A stretch of DNA of 64,000 nt. It comes from Rhodoferax koreense (lineage in GTDB: Bacteria; Pseudomonadota; Gammaproteobacteria; Burkholderiales; Burkholderiaceae_C). The stretch lies in NCBI RefSeq assembly GCF_001955695.1, contig NZ_CP019236.1:310001-374000 (forward strand). Reading direction: 5' to 3'. Every line of letters starts with the position of its first letter. Position 1 is the stretch's first letter. The notes beneath the pieces were generated by a model. It had not been told where the DNA came from and searched no databases. It saw only the letters and a list, made by a program, of their open reading frames with translations. Below, one piece after another: positions 1 to 8,748 of this stretch. Made by a program: the position numbers and the translations under genes.

Positions 1-150
1 GTCATCGATCGTTGCATTGACGGAACAGATGGCGGTCGATGCAAATTGTTTCCCTCATCCGGGTCATGCGCCCGGCCGTTGCTGGCCGTGGCACACCCAA
101 AATAGCGCCCAACGCCTCGACTGCCGTCTTTCCCTGTTCGGCCCCCATGC

Positions 151-2031
151 ATGCCTTTTCTTGACCTGCCAGTTCATTCCGCCGTTCCCCTCCGACCCTT
201 TTCTTCGACCCGTCACCTTGTTTCTCTCGCGGCGCTGCTGGCGCTCGCACACCCAGACCCGGTATGGGCGCTGTCGGCGCAGGAAGTCTTCGCCCGTAGC
301 GGCGGGTCGGTCGCTGCGCTGGAGACGCTGGACGCCTCGGGCCGGCGCGTCGGTGTCTCCAGTGCCACGCAGGTGCAGGCGCGTCGTTTCGTCACCATCT
401 GCGAAGCACTCGAAGGTGCTCAGACCGTGCGGCTGCGCTGGCCGGACGGGCCGCAGGAGGGCGTGCCCGTGGCGGTGGCAGCCCGCGACCGGGAACGCAA
501 CCTGTGCCTGGTCGACCTGCCCGAGGCGAGCATGCCGCAAGGGTCGGCGTTGACGGTGCAGCGGGAGTTGCCGCCAGTGGGCAGCCGGGTCTATGCCGTG
601 TCCAACGCCGCCGGCCTGGGCGTCGGCATCTCGGAAGGCGTGGTCTCCGGTGTGCGCAGCTTCCGCGGCCAGCGTTACATCCAGTTCACGGCGCCCGTGT
701 CGCCCGGCTCCGAAGGCGGCGCGCTGCTGGACGCCGAGGGGCGCCTCGTCGGCGTGCTCGACTACCGCCACCGCGCCGGGCAGAACGTGAATTTCGCGCC
801 GCTGGCGGCCTGGGTCGACGAGGTGGTGGCACGTTCTCAGGCGGCGGCTGCGCAACTGCAGCGCTTCGACGCGGCCACGGAGCTGCTGCGCAACGCGCGC
901 TGGACCGAACTGTCGGCGCTGTCCGCCACCTGGGTGCGCGAGCAGCCCGACGATGCCGACGCGCTGCGTTTCGCGGTGGCCGCCGCGGCCGGGCTGAAAG
1001 ACGCACCGGCGGAACTGGCCGCTTGGCGCGAACGGTACCGCGTCAGCCCCGAGCAGCCCGGGATCGGCGTGAGCCTGGGCGAGCTGTTGCTGATGCGCGG
1101 CCTGGCCGACGAGGCCAAGGCCCATGCCGAGCGCCTGGTGGCCGCGCAACCCGAATTCGCCAAGGCCCATCTGCTGCTGGCGCGGACCCAGGAGGTGGCT
1201 CGCGCCAATCGGGAGGCCGAGGCTTCGTACCGCCGCGCCATCGAGCTGGACACCTGGCTCTTGGAGGCCTACCAAGGGCTGGCGCGCATGGCGCAAGCCA
1301 AGGGCGACCACGAGACGGCGATCGCGATCTGGTCGCGCTTGTCCGGCTTGTTCCCGGAAAGCCTGCAACCGCGTATCGAGCTGGCAAGGGCCTATATGGC
1401 GGCCAGGCGGAACCAGCGCGCCTACGCGGTGCTGCAGCAGTTGCCCGCGGCCGACCAGGATGGTTCGATTGCCTGGTTCTGGCGCGGCGTGGCGCTGCTT
1501 CGGCTGGATGCGCCGGAAGCGGCGGTCGCGGCGTACCGCAAGAGCCTGGAGCGCCAGCTCGAATACCGCGAGGAGGCTTGGCGCGGCATCGGCGAGGCGA
1601 TGGGCGCGATGCAGCGCTGGCCCGAGGCGATCGCGGCCTTCCAGGCGGCCGTCGATGCCACGCCCTCCAACGACGGATGGCGCTACAACCTCGCGTGGTC
1701 GCTCAACCGTGGCGGCCGGGCCGCCGAAGCCTTGCCCATCCTCAGCGACCTGACGGCGAAGTCACCCGACGAAGCCAGTTACTGGCGGCTGCTCGGCATC
1801 GTGCTGCAACGCCTGGACCGGCCGCGCGAGGCGGCCAACGCGATGGAGCGGGTGCTGCAGCGCGCTCCGCGCGATGTGTTGGCCTGGAGTGAGCTTGTCG
1901 CCATGCGCCGCGCCGCCGGCCTGCACAAGGAAGCCCGCGACGCCTACCAGCAGTTGCTGGCCCTGGACACCAAGGCGGCGGCGGACAGCTACCGCCGCAG
2001 CATGCTGCCTTTCGAGGGGACTGCGCCATGA
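151..2031 (+). CDS. Exported trypsin-like pseudoprotease with TPR repeats
   Basis: A 626-residue protein with an N-terminal hydrophobic export signal (about residues 22-42), a trypsin-like fold (about 45-215) and then TPR helices to the C-terminus. The chymotrypsin-like framework is recognisable by alignment with the next gene, but all three catalytic positions differ: the His position is Glu85 (in VTICEAL), the Asp position is Asn117 (in RNLCLV) and the Ser position is Glu188 (in PGSEGG). It is therefore predicted to be inactive as a protease and to act as a binding or scaffold partner in the periplasm. Its stop overlaps the start of the next gene (ATGA), so the two are translationally coupled. 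The ATG at 151 was chosen because the signal sequence follows it; no strong ribosome site is visible. Confidence 0.85.
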   Translation: MPFLDLPVHSAVPLRPFSSTRHLVSLAALLALAHPDPVWALSAQEVFARSGGSVAALETLDASGRRVGVSSATQVQARRFVTICEALEGAQTVRLRWPDGPQEGVPVAVAARDRERNLCLVDLPEASMPQGSALTVQRELPPVGSRVYAVSNAAGLGVGISEGVVSGVRSFRGQRYIQFTAPVSPGSEGGALLDAEGRLVGVLDYRHRAGQNVNFAPLAAWVDEVVARSQAAAAQLQRFDAATELLRNARWTELSALSATWVREQPDDADALRFAVAAAAGLKDAPAELAAWRERYRVSPEQPGIGVSLGELLLMRGLADEAKAHAERLVAAQPEFAKAHLLLARTQEVARANREAEASYRRAIELDTWLLEAYQGLARMAQAKGDHETAIAIWSRLSGLFPESLQPRIELARAYMAARRNQRAYAVLQQLPAADQDGSIAWFWRGVALLRLDAPEAAVAAYRKSLERQLEYREEAWRGIGEAMGAMQRWPEAIAAFQAAVDATPSNDGWRYNLAWSLNRGGRAAEALPILSDLTAKSPDEASYWRLLGIVLQRLDRPREAANAMERVLQRAPRDVLAWSELVAMRRAAGLHKEARDAYQQLLALDTKAAADSYRRSMLPFEGTAP

Positions 2032-4412
2032 GGAAGCCGCTCTTTTCCTCGCGGTGGCTGACAGCGCTCGCGCTGGTGGTGTGGGGCATGTCCGCTTGGG
2101 CCGCGTCGCCCGCCTGGTCTGCCGAGCCGTCCGCGGACACGCGCGACGATGCGCGGCGGGTGTTCGACCGGGTGGCGCCATCGGTGGTGACGGTGCAGGT
2201 CCAGGACGGCCACGGCAGCGGCGTGGTGGTCGCGCCGGGCAAGGTCGCGACCAATTGCCATGTCGTGCGCGACGAACCCGTCATCCGTGTCGTCACCGCC
2301 ACCGGCGAGTTCAAGGCCGCGTGGACGGCGCAGTTGCCGGATGTCGACCTTTGTCTGCTGTCGGTGCCCGAACTCAAGGCCGCTCCGGTTGCGCTGCGGC
2401 GCAGCGACAGCCTGGCCGTCGGTGAACCGGTGCATGCCGTGGGCAACCCGCTCGGTTTCGGGCTGGCCGTGAGCAGCGGGCTGCTCACCATCGTGCAGAA
2501 GGGCGAGCCCTACGCCCTGCTGGTGGCCACCGCGCCCCAATCGCCTGGCTCCAGCGGTGGCGGCCTGTTCGACCGTGAGGGCCGGCTGCTCGGACTGACC
2601 ACCGCCGTGCTGGGCACGGGCCAGAACCTGAACAAGATCGTGGTGGCCGATGGCGTGGCGGATCTGCTGGCGCACGGCGCAGCGCCGCCGCCCGCCGTGG
2701 TGCCGCCCGAGGCCGAGAGGCACAGGGCCGACCTGGCCGAAGAACTGCAGGCTTCTTCCAGTTGGGACAAGCTGGAGCGGCACGCGCTGGCCTGGACCGC
2801 CGTGCAGCCAACGGCCGCCCTCGCCTGGGTCTACCTGGGGCAGGCCCAGCAGACATCGGGCCGCAAGCAGGAGGCCGAGGCCAGTTTCCGGCGGGCGTTG
2901 GCGCTCGACGACCATCTGCCGTTCGCCTGGCTGACGCTCGGCGATGTTTTGTACGACCTGAACCGTCCCGATGAGGCCGAGCAGGCACTGGCCAAGGCCG
3001 AGTCGCTCTGGCCCGGCTACCCGGAGCCGGCTCGGACACGCGCCCGCATCCTGTTGGCGGCCAAGCAGCCGGAAGCCGCGCTGGCCCAGATCCGCGAGTC
3101 GCTGCGCAAGATGCCCGAACGCACGTACGCCTGGGAACAACTCGGCGCCATCCAGGAGGCACTGGGTCACCGCGCCGAAGCCATCGCCGCCTACACCAAC
3201 GCCCTTCGGCTGGGCAGCACGGAGGCCTTTACCAAGGTCCGGCTGGCCGCGCTGGCCGCCGAGGACGGCAACGCCAGCCCGGCCTTCCGCGCGGGCTTGT
3301 TGAAGGGCGCAACGGCCGCCGAGGAAGCCAAAATGCTCGTGGCCCTTGCCGACGCCGACCACAAGGCCGGAAGGTACGCACAAGCCGAGGAGGCATCGCG
3401 CAAGGCGGTGGCGCTGGCACCCGATTCGGCCAGGGCCTGGAACGCCCTGGGCGGCGTGCTGGTGGCCACGCAGCGTCTGGACGCGGCCGAGGACGCATTC
3501 GGCAAGGCCATCGCGCTGGAGCCGGCCGAACCCGCCTGGTTGACGAACCGCGCCGACGTTCGCCGGACGCGGAAAAAGACCGACCTGGCTTTCGCCGATG
3601 TCCGGGCCGCGCTGGCGCTGGCACCCAATGACGTCTGGGCTCTGCGCACCTACGGCATTTTGTTGCTCGAAGCCCGGGCCTACGCTGACGCCGATGCGGC
3701 CTTCGCGCGCGCCCATGCCATCGAGGCCCTGCCGCCGGAGTACGTCATTTACTGGGCCGATGCCCGCCAGGGCCGCAACGATGCGGACGGAGCGCTGAAA
3801 ATGCTGCGCGAAGTCGAGAAGACCGAGCCGGTGCCGCGCGCCCTCAACCTCGTGATGGCCAGGGTGCTGGGGCGCAAAGGCGACTTCCAGGGCGCGCTGG
3901 TCTACACCGAACGCGCGGTGTCGGCCGACCCCACCGAATCGGTTGCTTGGAGCTCCAAGGGTTATGCCCTGTTGAAGCTCAATCGCCTGGGCGAGGCGGC
4001 CGAGGCACTCGAAACCGCGGTGCGGCTGGATCCGCAACTGGCCAATGGCTGGATCAACCTGGGCGAGGCGCAGATGCGCGCCCTCAAGCTCGGTCGGGCG
4101 ATCGAGGCGCTGGAGAAAGCGCTGAGCCTGGTACCGTCGGCCAGCGATGCGCGGATGTTCTTGGTCCAGTCCTACATGGCGGCACGCCTGCCGGTGAAGG
4201 CGCGGCAGCAGGCGGAAAAGCTGCTCGAGCAGCAGCCCGGCCATCTGCCAGCGCTGGGGCTGATCACCATGGCCTATCTCATGGAAGGCAACAACGCGGC
4301 GGCCACGGAAACCTTTCTCAAGCTGAGAAGTACCGCGCCGCCGACGGCAAGGTATGTGCGCGAGCGCGCCATCGCTGCGGGCCTGCCGCAGGCCAGCAGC
4401 CTGCCGGAGTGA
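2028..4412 (+). CDS. Exported trypsin-like serine protease with TPR repeats
   Basis: A 794-residue protein with a signal peptide (about residues 10-28, ending near AWAAS), a trypsin-2/DegP-like protease domain (about 40-215) and at least a dozen TPR-like repeats filling the remaining 550 residues. The triad is intact: His78 in TNCHVV, Asp107 in DVDLCLL and Ser176 in GSSGG. No PDZ domain is visible, so substrate or partner choice is probably made by the TPR part. It overlaps the upstream paralogue by four bases, and the pair looks like an active and an inactive subunit. Protease function is confident; the target is unknown. Confidence 0.88.
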   Translation: MRKPLFSSRWLTALALVVWGMSAWAASPAWSAEPSADTRDDARRVFDRVAPSVVTVQVQDGHGSGVVVAPGKVATNCHVVRDEPVIRVVTATGEFKAAWTAQLPDVDLCLLSVPELKAAPVALRRSDSLAVGEPVHAVGNPLGFGLAVSSGLLTIVQKGEPYALLVATAPQSPGSSGGGLFDREGRLLGLTTAVLGTGQNLNKIVVADGVADLLAHGAAPPPAVVPPEAERHRADLAEELQASSSWDKLERHALAWTAVQPTAALAWVYLGQAQQTSGRKQEAEASFRRALALDDHLPFAWLTLGDVLYDLNRPDEAEQALAKAESLWPGYPEPARTRARILLAAKQPEAALAQIRESLRKMPERTYAWEQLGAIQEALGHRAEAIAAYTNALRLGSTEAFTKVRLAALAAEDGNASPAFRAGLLKGATAAEEAKMLVALADADHKAGRYAQAEEASRKAVALAPDSARAWNALGGVLVATQRLDAAEDAFGKAIALEPAEPAWLTNRADVRRTRKKTDLAFADVRAALALAPNDVWALRTYGILLLEARAYADADAAFARAHAIEALPPEYVIYWADARQGRNDADGALKMLREVEKTEPVPRALNLVMARVLGRKGDFQGALVYTERAVSADPTESVAWSSKGYALLKLNRLGEAAEALETAVRLDPQLANGWINLGEAQMRALKLGRAIEALEKALSLVPSASDARMFLVQSYMAARLPVKARQQAEKLLEQQPGHLPALGLITMAYLMEGNNAAATETFLKLRSTAPPTARYVRERAIAAGLPQASSLPE

Positions 4413-4453
4413 TCGGCACCATCGGTACGAGGGAGGTGCTGCCTCACGCCCGT

Positions 4454-4921
4454 TCAGTTCAGCGTCGCGCCCTGTACCGTCGCCTGGGTTTGTTCGGCAC
4501 CCGCGAACATCCCGGTGATCTTCTCCTCGGCCATGAAATCGCTGTAGGTGAAGTCGATCTGCCGGTCGAAGTTCGCGTATTCGATCTCGTCGCGGATCGT
4601 CCGGGCGAGCAGCTTCTTCAGCACGATGAGCGTGCCGGGGTCGAGCGACCTTTCGCATTCGGCCAGCGCGGTCTTCAGGTCTTCGCTGCAGACGTGGGCC
4701 TTGGTCGGGTCGTTGTATTCCAGGCCGCGCGTCAGGCGCATGGCGAGACGGCGCGTGGCCAGAAAGCGGGTCTTGGCGAACGCTGGGTGCACGCGGCTCA
4801 GCACCAGCGACAGGCCGCCGAGCAGGATCTGCAGTTCCGTCAGCCGGGCGTTGTCGGTCACGCGCGGCAGCATCAGGTCGGTGTTCCAGGGCGACTCGCG
4901 GTGGAGGTGTTTGCTGTTCAT
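4454..4921 (-). CDS. Conserved hypothetical protein, 155 aa
   Basis: A 155-residue soluble protein with no signal peptide or membrane segment. It is rich in charged helices (for example residues 80-130, with RDEIEYANFDRQIDF). I do not recognise the family. It lies convergent to the TPR-protease gene and upstream of nothing obvious on its own strand, with a short 72-base gap to the Bug receptor gene. The start at 4921 is the only ATG near the N-terminus; its ribosome site is weak. Confidence 0.6.
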   Translation of the reverse strand: MNSKHLHRESPWNTDLMLPRVTDNARLTELQILLGGLSLVLSRVHPAFAKTRFLATRRLAMRLTRGLEYNDPTKAHVCSEDLKTALAECERSLDPGTLIVLKKLLARTIRDEIEYANFDRQIDFTYSDFMAEEKITGMFAGAEQTQATVQGATLN

Positions 4922-4993
4922 GGCTGCATGCTAAGCAAGGCCCGCGCCGCGGAAGTGCGGTAAAGCGGCCGGAAAAACCGGCTTTTCAGAATT

Positions 4994-5980
4994 TCACTGC
5001 GGCTGGAAGCCGCTGGCCTTGATGATGCGGGCCCAGGTCTGCGCATAGGCGTGTTCGCGCCGGGCCAGCACGTCGGGCGGCATGTAGTCCACGGTAAGAC
5101 CCATGGCCGTGAACTTGTCGCGCACCTCGGGCTCGGCGACGATCTTGGCGATGGCATGGGCGAAGCGGTCGATGGTGGTGCGCGAGGTACCGGCCGGCGC
5201 GAAGATGCCGTAGTAGGGCACGTCCTCAAAGCCGGCGACGCCGAGCTCGGCGAAGGTCGGCACGTCGGGCAGCGAGGCCTGGCGTTTGTCGCCGAGCACG
5301 GCGATCACACGGATCTTGCCGGCTTTGTGGTTCTCGATGAAATCCGGCACCGAGCCGATGCCCGCCGAGATCTGGTTGCCAAGCATGTCGGCCAGCATTG
5401 GCGCGCTGCCGCGGTAGGGCGCGGCCTGCAGGTCGATGTTGTATTTCTCGCCGATGATCTTCACCAGGAATTCGGGCACCGACGCCGGCGCGGGCACGCC
5501 CACAGTGCCACGGCCGCCCTGGGTGTTGCGCGTCCAGGCCAGGTACTCGGCCACCGATTTTGCCGGCGTGCCGCCCGAGACGGCCAGGGCGTTCACGAAC
5601 GTGGCGAAACCGGCCACGGCCACGAAGTCGTGCGACGGGTCGAAGCCGGGGTTCTTCACCACCAGCGGCAGGATCGACACCGTGTGGTCGTGCGTGAGGA
5701 AAAACGTGGAGCCGTCGGGCCGGGCCGTCTTGAGCACCTGCGCGGCGATCTGGCCGCCCGCGCCGGCGCGGTTTTCCACCACCACCGGCGCGCCCAGCTC
5801 ATCCTTGAGTTTTTCGGCGAGCGTGCGCGCGATCACATCGGTGCCGCCGCCGGCCGGGAAGCCCACGAGCAGGCGGATGGCGCCGGTCTGCGCCTGGGCC
5901 AGGCTGCCGGCGAACAAGGCGCCGAATGCGGCGGTACGAAGCAGGGCGCCGAAGCAGCGCCGCGAGATGAAACGGGCCAT
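4994..5980 (-). CDS. Bug/TctC-family periplasmic solute receptor
   Basis: A tripartite-tricarboxylate-transporter type substrate-binding protein of 328 residues with an RR-containing signal (MARFISRRCFG) cleaved after AQAQ. The mature protein starts with the family hallmark RLLVGFPAGGGTDVIAR, followed by VVENRAGAGGQIAA and a C-terminal half containing KIRVIAVLGDKR and LPDVPTFAELG. Such receptors bind carboxylated or aromatic solutes in Burkholderiales, often without an adjacent TctAB membrane partner, as here. The start at 5980 is preferred over the upstream ATG at 6043 because the signal peptide begins there. It is the last gene of the long minus-strand catabolic and transport run and may be co-transcribed with it. 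Confidence 0.88.
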   Translation of the reverse strand: MARFISRRCFGALLRTAAFGALFAGSLAQAQTGAIRLLVGFPAGGGTDVIARTLAEKLKDELGAPVVVENRAGAGGQIAAQVLKTARPDGSTFFLTHDHTVSILPLVVKNPGFDPSHDFVAVAGFATFVNALAVSGGTPAKSVAEYLAWTRNTQGGRGTVGVPAPASVPEFLVKIIGEKYNIDLQAAPYRGSAPMLADMLGNQISAGIGSVPDFIENHKAGKIRVIAVLGDKRQASLPDVPTFAELGVAGFEDVPYYGIFAPAGTSRTTIDRFAHAIAKIVAEPEVRDKFTAMGLTVDYMPPDVLARREHAYAQTWARIIKASGFQPQ

Positions 5981-6077
5981 GGAATTCTCTGAGAAGTGCG
6001 GATGACGAAGCTGGGTGCAAAAACGATGCCACCGCAGTATCACCCACGCGCCATGCCCATCCCCATCCCCACTCGTC

Positions 6078-6440
6078 TCACGCCGCCTTCGCCGCCTTGT
6101 GGTGTTCGAGCCGGAAGATCACCTCCTTCACCACCGCCACCATGGCCGCGCGGTCCCGGTTCGGATGGTCGCTCACCAGCACGGTGGTGGCGCCGGCCCT
6201 GACCTCGCTCGGCGTGGTCTTGCCCGGCGGCGTGGTGAAGCGCAGGTCGATGCCGTGTTCGGTCATCAGCGGGCCGCAGGCGCCCCAGTCGCGGGTCCAC
6301 TTCGGCAACTGCGTGGTGTTCTCCCACAGCGTGCCGGCGTTTTCGTAACACTCCTCGATCTGGTGGTGGCCCAGCAGGTGGGCCAGGTGCCGCTCCTTGG
6401 CGACGCAGCTGCGGAAATACTCTTCATCGCTGACGCGCAT
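6078..6440 (-). CDS. Small hypothetical protein, 120 aa
   Basis: A 120-residue soluble protein preceded by a good GGAG ribosome site. Segments such as WGACGPLMTEHGIDLRF slightly resemble the C-terminal part of small phage-encoded DUF2591-type proteins, but the match is weak and no other phage genes are near. It contains two Cys and several His (HLAHLLGHH) that could bind metal. It sits between an SDR and a Bug receptor on the same strand. Function unknown. Confidence 0.55.
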   Translation of the reverse strand: MRVSDEEYFRSCVAKERHLAHLLGHHQIEECYENAGTLWENTTQLPKWTRDWGACGPLMTEHGIDLRFTTPPGKTTPSEVRAGATTVLVSDHPNRDRAAMVAVVKEVIFRLEHHKAAKAA

Positions 6441-6508
6441 GTTGGGTCTCCTCGTGATGCACCTCCACCCTAACCAGCGCGGCGCGGCAGGTCAAGCGGC
6501 CGAACGCA

Positions 6509-7363
6509 TTACTTCGGGGCCGATCCGATCGGCGGCCGGCCGGGCCGGCCCGGGATCATCGTGAGCATGTGGTCCGAGATGCCACCGTCCACCACCAGGC
6601 TCTGGCCGGTGATGTAGGCCGCGCCCGGCCCGGCCAGGAAGGCCACGGTGCGGCCGATGTCCTCGGGCTGGCCGATGCGGCCCAGCGGCACCAGGCTTTC
6701 GCGCTGGGTCTTTACCGCCGGATCGGTGTACACGGGCGCGGTCAGCGGCGTATGGGTCATGCCGGGGCAGACCGCGTTCACCCGGATGCCTTCCGCGCCC
6801 CATTCCTGCGCCATCTGCCGGCACAGCATGATCAGGGCGGCCTTGGCCGCCGAATAGCCACCGTAGCCGGGATGCGGCGTCAGGCCCGACATCGAGGCCA
6901 CGGCCGTGATGCTGCCGCGTGTGCGCACCAGCTGCGGATAGGCCGCCTGCGCCATGACGAACACCGAGCGGGTGTTGAGATGGAAGGTGTGGTCCCATTG
7001 CGCCACCGGCAGGTCGACCAGCCGGCCGGGGCCGGAAGCGCCGGCATTGCAGACCAGCGCCGTGAGATCGCCGCCGCCCGCATGGGCCTGGGCCACGAGG
7101 TCCACGCACTGCGCGGGGTCGGTGATGTCGCCGGTGATGCCCTGCGCCGTGGCGCCGGCCGCGCGCAGTTCCGCGAGCAGGTGGTCCAGCTTCTCGCTCG
7201 GCGCGGAGGCCGCGGCCGAGATGTGGATGGGCGCACCGTCCCTTCGCGCCTGCGCGATCAGCGCGAAACAGATGCCGCGGCCGATGCCGCCGGCGGCGCC
7301 GGTGACCAGGGCGTGGATGGGGGCTGGAGTGGCGGTGGTTGGTGTGGGTGTCGAGTGGGTCAT
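6509..7363 (-). CDS. SDR-family NAD(P)-dependent oxidoreductase
   Basis: A classical short-chain dehydrogenase of 284 residues. It shows the cofactor motif VTGAAGGIGRGI near the N-terminus, NAGAS in the middle, a catalytic Ser region (AVASMSG) and YSAAK, and ends with the family region ITGQSLVVDGG. It should oxidise or reduce a hydroxyl or keto group on a small substrate. The start at 7363 is taken rather than 7396 because the upstream 11 residues derive from the neighbouring intergenic repeat. It lies downstream of a Gfo/Idh/MocA dehydrogenase with a repeat cluster between them. Confidence 0.88.
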   Translation of the reverse strand: MTHSTPTPTTATPAPIHALVTGAAGGIGRGICFALIAQARRDGAPIHISAAASAPSEKLDHLLAELRAAGATAQGITGDITDPAQCVDLVAQAHAGGGDLTALVCNAGASGPGRLVDLPVAQWDHTFHLNTRSVFVMAQAAYPQLVRTRGSITAVASMSGLTPHPGYGGYSAAKAALIMLCRQMAQEWGAEGIRVNAVCPGMTHTPLTAPVYTDPAVKTQRESLVPLGRIGQPEDIGRTVAFLAGPGAAYITGQSLVVDGGISDHMLTMIPGRPGRPPIGSAPK

Positions 7364-7387
7364 CAAGGGTCTTTCAGGTTTTTTCCC

Positions 7388-7555
7388 GTTCGCCATGAGC
7401 TTGTCGAAGGGTGGGTCCGGGCATTGCGGGCTTCGGCGGGCTCAGCAGGTCCTTCGACAGGCTCAGGACGAACGGGGAGGGGGCTGAATTCCGTTCGCCC
7501 TAAGCCTGTCGAAGGGTTGGTTCGTGTCCTTCGACGAGCTCAGGGCGAGCCGAGG
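7388..7555. repeat. Cluster of four TTCGACAGGCTCAGG-type intergenic repeats
   Basis: Four copies in alternating orientation of a roughly 25-base element of the form CCTTCGACAGGCTCAGGACG: at 7388-7411 (reverse), 7450-7476 (forward), 7491-7518 (reverse) and 7526-7550 (forward). Opposed copies can pair into long hairpins, which may stop transcription or protect the mRNA end between the two dehydrogenase genes. The same element recurs near 8.65, 15.4 and 30.2 kb. Confidence 0.85.
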
Positions 7556-7559
7556 AGTT

Positions 7560-8597
7560 TCAGTCCCCGATCTGCACCGCCTCGCCGCTGGCCGCCGTTT
7601 CGTGGATGGCCAGCACGGCCTGCAGGCTGCGCATCGCATCCACGCCGCTGCACACGGGTTCCTCCTGGCCGCGGATCACTGCGTCGAAATGGCGCAACTG
7701 CTCGGCATACGGGTTGGTATCGTGCAGCGCGATGCGTTCCTGCGTCAAGGGCTGGTGCCAGCCGCGGTCGCTGCGGTATTCCCACACCTCCAGGCGCGGC
7801 AGCGTCACCGAACCGTGGGTGCCGGAGATGAAATGCGTGTTCACGTCCTGGCGCGGGTAGTGGGCCGACTCGCCCGCGGCCAGGTCCCAGTTCCAAGGCG
7901 CGGTGGTGCTGTCGGAGACGGTCATCGTGGCCAGCGCGCCGCTCTTGAAGCGCAGGATCACGGCGGCCGTGTCTTCCACTTCGAAGCCGCGCACGGCGTT
8001 GGCGCTGGCGGCCTGCACGCTGTCGATTTCGCCCATCAGGAAGCGCAGCAGGTCGATGTCGTGGATCAGGTTGATCAGGATCGGCCCGCCCCCTTGTCGC
8101 CGGCGCCAGGCCATATCGAAATAAGGATCGGGCTTGAGGAAGGTCGCCATGCCCGTGGCCGACACCAACTGGCCGAGCCGGCCGGACTGCACGATGCCGC
8201 GCGCCGCGCGCAGGATGCCGTTGTAGCGGCGCTGGTGGCCCACCAGCAGGACCTTGCCCGCCGCGTCGGCCGCGGCGCAGAGCCGGCGCGCATCGGCCAG
8301 GGTGTCGGTGATGGGTTTTTCCACCAGCACGTGGACGTCGGCGGCCAGGCACATCACGCCGATGTCGGCATGCGTGGCGTTCGGCGTGGCCACGATCACG
8401 GCGTCGGGCTTTTCGGCCGACAACATCGCCGCTACATCGGTGTGGTAGGGCACGCCGATCTGCGCTGCGAGTGTTTGGGCTGGCGCCGAGCCGTCGACGA
8501 TGGCGACCAGTTCGAACAGCGCGTGGTCGCGCGCGAGCGCGATGTGGGTGCGGCCGATGGCGCCCGCGCCGATCACCGCCAGGCGAAGTTTGCGCAT
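7560..8597 (-). CDS. Gfo/Idh/MocA-family oxidoreductase
   Basis: A 345-residue NAD(P)-dependent dehydrogenase. It has an N-terminal Rossmann fold (AVIGAGAIGRTHIAL), the family motif VEKPITDT with the lysine that normally contacts the substrate, and a C-terminal alpha/beta domain with FEVEDTAAVILRF. Family members oxidise cyclic polyols, sugars and related alicyclic hydroxyls. It has a GAAAGGAAAA ribosome site. Its neighbours are an epimerase/dehydratase and an SDR on the same strand, fitting a pathway that works on a hydroxylated ring or sugar acid. The exact substrate cannot be read from the sequence. Confidence 0.87.
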   Translation of the reverse strand: MRKLRLAVIGAGAIGRTHIALARDHALFELVAIVDGSAPAQTLAAQIGVPYHTDVAAMLSAEKPDAVIVATPNATHADIGVMCLAADVHVLVEKPITDTLADARRLCAAADAAGKVLLVGHQRRYNGILRAARGIVQSGRLGQLVSATGMATFLKPDPYFDMAWRRRQGGGPILINLIHDIDLLRFLMGEIDSVQAASANAVRGFEVEDTAAVILRFKSGALATMTVSDSTTAPWNWDLAAGESAHYPRQDVNTHFISGTHGSVTLPRLEVWEYRSDRGWHQPLTQERIALHDTNPYAEQLRHFDAVIRGQEEPVCSGVDAMRSLQAVLAIHETAASGEAVQIGD

Positions 8598-8647
8598 GCT
8601 GTTTTCCTTTCCTGTCTGTTGATATTTCGTATGGGCGACAGCTCCGC

Positions 8648-8722
8648 CCGTTCGCCCTGAGCTTGTCGAAGGGCCTGCTTGCTGTGGCCAAGGGCTTCGA
8701 CAGCCTCAGCCCGAACGGAGGT
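8648..8722. repeat. Inverted pair of TTCGACAGGCTCAGG-type repeats
   Basis: Two opposed copies, at 8648-8675 (GTTCGCCCTGAGCTTGTCG form) and 8691-8721, fill most of the gap between the Gfo and epimerase genes. They can form a hairpin of about 20 base pairs. This is the same family as the clusters near 7.4, 15.4 and 30.2 kb. Confidence 0.8.
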
Positions 8723-8748
8723 TCGGGGTGACCTGAACCTTGAAAGCC

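Noticed and set aside
1..150. Search for a promoter or RNA gene in the first 150 bases
   Set aside because: No convincing -35/-10 pair, tRNA fold or riboswitch pattern was seen.
1989..4658. Antisense open frame of 889 codons across the active protease gene
   Set aside because: It mirrors the high-GC coding pattern of the plus-strand protease-TPR gene, has low-complexity Arg/Gly/His-rich content and no recognisable domain.
6078..6440. Phage origin of the 120-aa protein
   Set aside because: Only a weak resemblance to phage-type DUF2591; no integrase, capsid or lysis gene nearby.
7388..7555. Repeat cluster considered as a CRISPR array
   Set aside because: Copies alternate in orientation, spacing is irregular and no cas genes are in the window.
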